DNA from: Dysgonamonadaceae bacterium
GTDB lineage: Bacteria > Bacteroidota > Bacteroidia > Bacteroidales > Azobacteroidaceae
Length of the DNA stretch: 5,991 nt
Assembly (NCBI GenBank): GCA_031258895.1
Contig: JAIRMF010000072.1
Location: forward strand, 1 to 5,991
Direction: 5' to 3'
Shown here one piece after another: positions 1-5,991 of the stretch (within the stretch, counting starts at the first letter, position 1; every line of letters begins with the position of its first letter). The notes beneath the pieces are model-generated. The model saw only the letters and a list, made by a program, of their open reading frames with translations. It was not told the origin of the DNA and did no database searches. Position numbers and translations under genes: made by a program.

Positions 1-2644
<2,644 letters not shown>

Positions 2645-2758
2645 ACAAATATCCGATACTCCATCATTTCAACCAACAACAACTTCTTGTTCATTGATAA
2701 TAACCAATAAACACTTAATATTGCCGATTTTTTAGGAAATCATTTATTTGCGGCTAGT

Positions 2759-2782
2759 TGTCGTTGTTGCATTACAACGACA
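2759..2782 (-). repeat. Hairpin in the 23S leader
   Basis: A perfect 9-bp inverted repeat (TGTCGTTGT at 2759-2767 and ACAACGACA at 2774-2782) with a 6-nt loop. It has no T-run on either side, so it does not look like a terminator. It is probably a structural or processing element of the pre-23S transcript. Confidence 0.6.
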
Positions 2783-2815
2783 GTAACGACATATATTTAA
2801 TCTACCTAACTAAGC

Positions 2816-2884
2816 GCTCTATAAGAAATTTTCTGTTAGCATAGAATCACTTAAAATGATTCGCTAACGAACTCTTTATAGTGC
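2816..2884 (-). repeat. Long imperfect stem-loop in the 23S leader
   Basis: Nested pairings share one centre. The inner 12 bp are GAATCA 2844-2849 with TGATTC 2857-2862, then GTTAGC 2835-2840 with GCTAAC 2863-2868, with a 3-nt bulge (2841-2843) between them and a 7-nt loop. The outer pairing is CTATAA 2819-2824 with TTATAG 2876-2881, plus GC with GC (2816-2817, 2883-2884). The nesting makes chance unlikely. A role in rRNA maturation or in shielding the leader is inferred from position only. Confidence 0.65.
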
Positions 2885-2909
2885 AGATGCCACTCTTGCT
2901 TCACCTAAT

Positions 2910-2921
2910 TGTCAAAGATCA
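2910..2921 (-). promoter_or_regulatory. boxA-like rRNA antitermination element
   Basis: The minus strand reads TGATCTTTGACA followed by ATT. The E. coli rrn boxA region is TGCTCTTTAACA followed by ATT, so this differs at two positions. BoxA in the nascent RNA is bound by NusB/NusE (S10) and makes rRNA transcription resistant to Rho termination. Here it lies about 45 nt downstream of the proposed start and about 265 nt upstream of mature 23S, the expected place in an rRNA leader. A small boxB-like hairpin (2932-2945) precedes it, matching the enteric boxB-boxA order. Confidence 0.65.
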
Positions 2922-2970
2922 TTTTGTTGTTCCAAAGGCTTTAGGCACTTCTTCACAAACATGAGTCATA

Positions 2971-2998
2971 ATTCTAAATGCGTTTTTTATTCTGTCAA
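2971..2998 (-). promoter_or_regulatory. Probable sigma70-type promoter of the 23S gene
   Basis: On the minus strand a perfect -35 hexamer TTGACA (2993-2998) is followed, after a 16-bp spacer, by TAGAAT (2971-2976), which matches the -10 consensus at five of six positions. The predicted start is near 2964, about 320 nt upstream of mature 23S. A/T tracts upstream (3014-3032) could serve as an UP element, as at strong rRNA promoters. It also has a boxA correctly placed downstream. Called by eye; no transcript data. Confidence 0.62.
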
Positions 2999-3347
2999 CG
3001 GGGTAATTCAGAAAAATTTTTTCTTTTTTTTCCGACAACACAATAACACCCGCAAATCAATCATGAATGGAAAAGTATATCCACTTCCAAAAAACTGTCA
3101 AAGGGGGGATAGAAAAAAAATTTTTGAAAAAATGAAAATCACCCCATTTCCATACCGTTTTGCATGTTTCAGCAACAGAGATGTCGGACATTTTCAAAAT
3201 GTCAAAATAACATATGTTCTTATTTCGTCTATATTTATAGAAAAACTGATAGTATTCAAAAAAAGGTGTGAAAAAAACCGAAAATATTTTTAGCGTTCAC
3301 GGATTAGTGTTAATTTAAGGAAGCAAAAGTCGCCCGTGCAACGTGAT
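2999..3347. other. AT-rich intergenic stretch, no gene seen
   Basis: This stretch lies between the 23S promoter and the repeat cluster downstream of the cytochrome gene. It carries several homopolymer tracts: A/T runs around 3014-3032, a G6 at 3103-3108, an A8T5 junction at 3113-3125, and A7 runs near 3259-3277. Such phased A/T tracts can curve DNA upstream of strong promoters. An open frame at 2961-3293 covers much of it but has no ribosome binding site and a low-complexity K/N/F-rich product, and it overlaps the promoter, so I do not call it. No tRNA is visible. A dyad cluster is listed separately. Confidence 0.6.
3181..3218. repeat. Cluster of short palindromes
   Basis: Three dyads are packed into 38 bp: ATGTC-G-GACAT (3181-3191), GACATTTT-C-AAAATGTC (3187-3203, perfect 8-bp arms around one base) and AACATATGTT (3209-3218, perfect 10-bp palindrome). 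ATGTC/GACAT half-sites thus occur three times. The pattern resembles an operator for a dimeric DNA-binding protein, but the nearest promoter (23S) is about 185 bp away, so its target is unclear. It sits in AT-rich DNA, where chance palindromes are commoner. Confidence 0.45.
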
Positions 3348-3363
3348 AGGCGATGTTTCGCCT
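3348..3363. repeat. Small perfect hairpin
   Basis: AGGCGA (3348-3353) and TCGCCT (3358-3363) form a 6-bp stem with a 4-nt loop. A second TCGCC at 3330-3334 could pair with the same GGCGA instead, giving two mutually exclusive stems. On the plus strand GAAATTTTTT follows, loosely like a terminator, but no plus-strand gene needs one. It is probably part of the repeat cluster that continues to 3540. Confidence 0.45.
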
Positions 3364-3370
3364 GAAATTT

Positions 3371-3400
3371 TTTGATTAATTTTGATTAATTTTGATTAAT
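3371..3400. repeat. Tandem repeat, 3 x 10 bp
   Basis: Three exact head-to-tail copies of TTTGATTAAT, immediately next to the foldback element that starts at 3403. The copies are identical, which suggests recent slippage expansion. Confidence 0.9.
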
Positions 3401-3402
3401 AG

Positions 3403-3515
3403 CATCGGCGATAGCCGACTTGACCCAGTGTTCGGACGGCAATGGGTGTTGCCTGCTGTTTTTCGTTCCCATTTTTTGCCGTTCACAGGGGCAAATCGGC
3501 TATCGCTGACCGATG
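3403..3515. repeat. Foldback (MITE- or REP-like) element
   Basis: About 113 bp that fold on themselves through nested arms: CATCGG 3403-3408 with CCGATG 3510-3515; GCGATAGCCGA 3408-3418 with TCGGCTATCGC 3496-3506; CCCAGTG 3424-3430 with CACAGGG 3484-3490 (one mismatch); ACGGCAATGGG 3436-3446 with 3468-3482 (extra T residues on one side). It is more GC-rich than its surroundings. The right end can re-pair as a 7-bp hairpin, CCGATGT 3510-3516 with ACATCGG 3527-3533. It lies 85 bp past the stop codon of the cytochrome gene and could protect or end that transcript, though no T-run follows on the minus strand. No transposase is present. A dispersed non-autonomous repeat is inferred. Confidence 0.65.
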
Positions 3516-3599
3516 TGTCGGCGGAAACATCGGCTACCTCTTGATTTTTGACATAAGTAATTATCTCTCCAAATTCCGAATAATCAGGAATCTATTTTC

Positions 3600-5573
3600 T
3601 TACAGCGACAACACATATTCGATAAGATCATCGAGTTGTTCTTCGGTCAACGATTCAAGATTGCCTTCCATGTTGCCGTGTTTTCCTTTTTTGAACAGAT
3701 CTTTCATATTGATGTAACGTCCATCGTGTAAATACGGAGCCGTCCGCCACGTTTCGACAAGGGTTGGCGTGTCAAAACTGTCTTTGCGGTCATAATAACA
3801 TTTCGTATTCACATTGTGTAACTTTTGATCGGTGAATAACGGAGCCGGATGACATTGAACGCAACCGATTTTTGTATCTTCAAAAATCTTTTTCCCGCGT
3901 TCCGCCCGTTCACTCAGTTTGCCGTCAACAAGATAAGGACTCGGAACCGGTTGCATCGCACGAATGTAGGCGTCAATGTCCTGACATTTGGTTTCGTCCG
4001 GCATGGAAAAAAGAATCATTCGAAATTTGTTTCGTATGCAAAGAGCAGAAGTTTCATCAATTCCCTCCCACATTACCGGAGGAGATTGTTCACTCCAAAG
4101 TAAACTTTTAACATTTTTCGGATTACCCAATCCATCTCTCAAAAGATCCCAATTAAAACCATTCATTCGACCATCAGGATGGCAAGTTGCACAACTTTGC
4201 CAATGTTGAAACGAAAGCGTTGCGTCGTGCCAATAAATTTCGCCAAGACGTTCTTGACTCCAATTCGGTTTGGCACCAAGGGCAATTTCTGTTCTTTTAA
4301 GATTGAGGTAAGACCTTCTGGAATTTTTGGCTTGTTTCGCAATTGGGATTATTTCCGTTTCTTCAGGATTATCAAAAACCGTTAAATCAACCTTTTGAAT
4401 GGTGTCACTGTAATACATTCCAACATAAATATTATCACCAACCGCAACAACTGATCGTGCGCCTTTGCCGTCAAGCCGGACATGCTTTTTCATTCCGACA
4501 AGAAACGCCAAATCATTCGGTACATCGCCGGCTATTTTACGTCTGACGGTACGGTCATTTATTGTTTCAACTTTTTCCTGCGACCATAACAGCAATTTTT
4601 TGTGCATCGATTCGGCATCGACAATAATTAATTCACTTATTCCGGCGGCAACGATAAAAATTTGTTTCCCGTCGGCGGACGTGGTTATTCCCCACGGATT
4701 CGCCGCACCAAGATCAATATCGTCAATTAAAACCGTGTTGACAAAACCGGAACGTTTATTATCCAGTTGCGTTGTATCAATAATACTAATTGCATTGGTG
4801 TTCATCCAACCGCGTTCTAATTGAGTTGTCGGCATCATATACCGTGCCAGAATTTCCGTTAGATAAACATATCGTCCGTCCGGTGAAATACAAATTCCGC
4901 GAAGACTACCGCTGCCGTTTGGAAGCCGAATATTTTTCGTTGTTCCTGTTGCAATATCAATCGCGGTAATTTCAGACGCCACATCAATCATTGCATCCGG
5001 TTCCTCCGGTATATTGGAAACATTATTCGGCAAAGCGTTAATAACATAGACCGTTTTACTGTCTTTTGTAACAACTGCGCCGCGCGGTTCACGAATCACT
5101 TGAATACGGCGAATCAATTTTAATTCCGGCAAATCATATTCGCTAACATCATTATTAAAACGATTACAAACAAAAATCTTTTTACCGTCCGGCGTAACAA
5201 CGGGACTCATCGGCGTATGACCGGCGGCAACTTCATTGACAATTTTACCGGTTGCCAAGTCAACCGCCTGAACCAATCCGCGATAACCGCCTGATGTAAC
5301 GTAAAGTGTTTTTTCGTCCGGACTCAAAACAATTCCGGTTGGTTCTTTTCCGACAGCGATTGTTTGAACTATTTTATTTTCCAACGTGTTCAACACCGCA
5401 ATTTCATGAGCGTTGAAAAGGGCAACGTAAATTTTTGAACCGTCCTTTGTTGCCGCCAAATCAAGAGGACTTTTATAATTGTCCGCCGCCGAAACAGTAT
5501 GATTTGAAATCACCGTTACGGCAATACCGGACAAAAAAATCGCAACAAACAAAATAAAAAATTTGTTAGTCAT
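3600..5573 (-). CDS. Secreted YVTN-type beta-propeller / di-haem cytochrome c peroxidase-like protein
   Basis: A 657-residue exported protein. Residues 1-29 form a signal peptide: a lysine near the start, a hydrophobic core (FFILFVAIFLSGIAVTVI) and a VSA/A cleavage site. Residues about 33-400 are a beta-propeller of repeated blades with YVTN-like strands (LYVTSGG near 90, VYVINAL near 176, VYLTE near 236) and SPDG/TPDG turns. Residues about 437-657 form a di-haem domain with two c-type haem sites, CATCH (C461, C464, H465) and CVQCH (C571, C574, H575). The TAPYLHDG block typical of the CcpA/MauG superfamily follows, with H616; M540 and M623 are candidate distal ligands. The protein should act outside the cytoplasmic membrane in electron transfer, peroxide reduction or substrate oxidation; the substrate cannot be read from sequence. 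The frame is intact. No partner gene is adjacent. A GTG at 5576 could also start the frame, but the ribosome binding site favours the ATG at 5573. No convincing promoter is seen; TATACT at 5682-5687 (minus strand) is a weak -10 candidate. Confidence 0.93.
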   Translation of the reverse strand: MTNKFFILFVAIFLSGIAVTVISNHTVSAADNYKSPLDLAATKDGSKIYVALFNAHEIAVLNTLENKIVQTIAVGKEPTGIVLSPDEKTLYVTSGGYRGLVQAVDLATGKIVNEVAAGHTPMSPVVTPDGKKIFVCNRFNNDVSEYDLPELKLIRRIQVIREPRGAVVTKDSKTVYVINALPNNVSNIPEEPDAMIDVASEITAIDIATGTTKNIRLPNGSGSLRGICISPDGRYVYLTEILARYMMPTTQLERGWMNTNAISIIDTTQLDNKRSGFVNTVLIDDIDLGAANPWGITTSADGKQIFIVAAGISELIIVDAESMHKKLLLWSQEKVETINDRTVRRKIAGDVPNDLAFLVGMKKHVRLDGKGARSVVAVGDNIYVGMYYSDTIQKVDLTVFDNPEETEIIPIAKQAKNSRRSYLNLKRTEIALGAKPNWSQERLGEIYWHDATLSFQHWQSCATCHPDGRMNGFNWDLLRDGLGNPKNVKSLLWSEQSPPVMWEGIDETSALCIRNKFRMILFSMPDETKCQDIDAYIRAMQPVPSPYLVDGKLSERAERGKKIFEDTKIGCVQCHPAPLFTDQKLHNVNTKCYYDRKDSFDTPTLVETWRTAPYLHDGRYINMKDLFKKGKHGNMEGNLESLTEEQLDDLIEYVLSL

Positions 5574-5578
5574 CACTA

Positions 5579-5584
5579 CTCCTT
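5579..5584 (-). promoter_or_regulatory. Ribosome binding site deciding the ATG start
   Basis: The minus strand reads AAGGAG, then TAGTG, then ATG. The spacing to the ATG at 5573 is 5 nt, within the normal range. Spacing to the in-frame GTG one codon upstream would be only 2 nt, so the ATG is preferred. Confidence 0.8.
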
Positions 5585-5702
5585 TTGCCTAAACACAAAT
5601 TTAAACACACGAGACACAACGGTTACACAAAGAACAGGAGGAATCGTATCAAAAACACGAACCGAATTTTAAAGTAGAACAAGTATATTTATCTGTCTGC
5701 GG

Positions 5703-5727
5703 TTGTTTCCCAAAAATTCCGAAACAA
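5703..5727. repeat. 7-bp inverted repeat
   Basis: TTGTTTC (5703-5709) and GAAACAA (5721-5727) flank an 11-nt loop. It lies about 130-155 bp upstream of the cytochrome start codon, just upstream of the weak -10 candidate, so an operator is possible. On the plus strand a T9 run begins 9 nt after it, too far for a standard terminator. Confidence 0.4.
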
Positions 5728-5758
5728 TCAGATCAGTTTTTTTTTGTCATTATTCCGT

Positions 5759-5802
5759 AGATTCTACTGAATAGATATTTTTGTAATATATCAGTGGAAT
5801 CT
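5759..5802. repeat. 12-bp inverted repeat with one mismatch
   Basis: AGATTCTACTGA (5759-5770) and TCAGTGGAATCT (5791-5802) pair at 11 of 12 positions around a 20-nt AT-rich loop. The odd position is a U-G wobble in plus-strand RNA but an A-C mismatch in minus-strand RNA, so a functional RNA hairpin would more likely be on the plus strand. Confidence 0.5.
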
Positions 5803-5838
5803 TTGTAACTGCCTCAACTTTCCCCATTTTCAGCGTCC

Positions 5839-5915
5839 TTTTGCGTATTCTGCGTTAAATTTTCAGTGTTCAATTTAAACGCAGAATACGCAGAATATCG
5901 CAAAACACGCAGAAG
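5839..5915. repeat. Long hairpin built from CGCAGAA repeats
   Basis: The left arm 5842-5861 pairs with 5872-5892 through 20 bp with a single bulged A (5877) and a 10-nt loop. The right side holds two tandem copies of ACGCAGAAT (5879-5887, 5888-5896) and a third ACGCAGAA at 5907-5914, with the reverse complement TTCTGCGT at 5848-5855. Because of the duplication a second register exists: 5839-5854 with 5889-5905, 16 bp with one bulge. From memory, strings of ACGCAGA units are a recurrent intergenic repeat in planctomycetes and other environmental bacteria; this needs a search. No T-run follows on either strand, so it is not a standard terminator. Confidence 0.75.
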
Positions 5916-5971
5916 AAAGGGAAAAACAAATGAATTGAATTGGTACTAACGTTTCATGTTAAAAAAATCCG

Positions 5972-5986
5972 CTGATAGATTATCAG
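5972..5986. repeat. Small hairpin at the window edge, possible terminator
   Basis: CTGATA (5972-5977) and TATCAG (5981-5986) have a 3-nt loop, with A7 on one side (5961-5967) and at least four T on the other. This could be a weak bidirectional terminator, but the stem is short and AT-rich and the window stops here. Confidence 0.25.
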
Positions 5987-5991
5987 GTTTT

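Larger units (their letters stand above)
2645..2964 (-). other. Leader (5' external spacer) of the 23S transcript
   Basis: This non-coding stretch lies between the proposed transcription start near 2964 and the mature 23S 5' end. It holds, in transcript order, a small boxB-like hairpin (2932-2945, CCAAA/TTTGG arms with one bulged base), boxA (2910-2921), a long imperfect hairpin (2816-2884) and a simple hairpin (2759-2782). No tRNA cloverleaf and no 16S 3' end are present, unlike the usual 16S-tRNA-23S spacer. The bases just upstream of 2644 would be expected to pair with the 3' flank of 23S to form an RNase III processing stem, but that flank is outside the window. The extent depends on the promoter call. 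Confidence 0.6.
5585..5991. other. Intergenic region upstream of the cytochrome gene, no gene seen
   Basis: No open frame with a ribosome binding site, tRNA or rRNA is visible here. The region carries four inverted repeats, listed separately, and a T9 run (5737-5745). It should contain the promoter of the cytochrome gene, but no -35/-10 pair close to consensus stands out. The neighbouring gene to the right lies beyond the window. Confidence 0.6.

Noticed and set aside
2875..2915. TTGACA at 2910-2915 (minus) with TATAAA at 2875-2880 as a promoter
   Set aside because: The spacing is 29 bp, too long for sigma70, and this TTGACA is better explained as part of the boxA element.
2961..3293. Open frame of 110 codons on the plus strand
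   Set aside because: No ribosome binding site, AT-rich low-complexity product with a run of phenylalanines, and overlap with the 23S promoter and leader.
3245..3300. T-runs on the minus strand as an intrinsic terminator for the cytochrome gene
   Set aside because: No GC-rich stem precedes them; only weak A/T pairing is visible.
3371..3400. CRISPR array
   Set aside because: The units are only 10 bp, directly head to tail, with no spacers.
2645..3599. Spacer tRNA genes or a 16S 3' end
   Set aside because: I looked on both strands for a T-loop motif with a matching acceptor stem and for the anti-Shine-Dalgarno end of 16S, and found neither.
3442..3717. Open frame of 91 codons on the plus strand
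   Set aside because: It runs through the foldback element and then antisense into the end of the cytochrome gene; the product resembles nothing known to me.
3849..4824. Several plus-strand open frames opposite the cytochrome gene
   Set aside because: They are antisense to a well-supported gene with haem motifs, signal peptide and ribosome binding site.
5703..5745. Inverted repeat plus T9 as a plus-strand terminator
   Set aside because: The T-run starts 9 nt after the stem and no plus-strand gene precedes it.

Overview
This is an AT-leaning bacterial window whose two genes lie on the minus strand. It holds the 5' nine-tenths of a 23S rRNA gene (1-2644) and one complete protein gene (3600-5573). 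The protein is a secreted beta-propeller fused to a di-haem cytochrome c peroxidase-like domain. The likely source is a planctomycete or a PVC-group relative, for three reasons. The 23S gene has no 16S gene or tRNA in the 3.3 kb upstream of it, and unlinked 16S/23S genes are a known planctomycete trait. The propeller plus di-haem architecture is common in that group. The intergenic spaces are long and rich in repeats. This assignment is inference; the 23S sequence would settle it in a database.

Layout, left to right: 1-2644 is 23S rRNA, transcribed leftward, with its last roughly 275 nt beyond the left edge. 2645-2964 is its apparent leader, with two clear hairpins and a boxA antitermination element very close to the enteric rrn boxA. 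2971-2998 is a near-consensus sigma70 promoter (TTGACA, 16-nt spacer, TAGAAT), preceded by A/T tracts. Together these suggest that the 23S gene is its own transcription unit. 2999-3599 is non-coding: an AT-rich stretch with dyad symmetries, a triple 10-bp tandem repeat, and a foldback element of about 113 bp. 3600-5573 is the cytochrome gene, with a good ribosome binding site placed for an ATG at 5573. 5585-5991 is non-coding and contains inverted repeats, the strongest being a 20-bp hairpin with a one-base bulge built from CGCAGAA units.

The two genes point the same way but are separated by about 600 bp holding a promoter of its own, so I do not regard them as an operon. I found no CRISPR array, transposase, phage gene, toxin-antitoxin pair or defence system, and nothing amounting to a new multi-gene system. 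The points most worth a second look are the independent 23S unit with promoter and boxA, and the two foldback repeat elements flanking the cytochrome gene.
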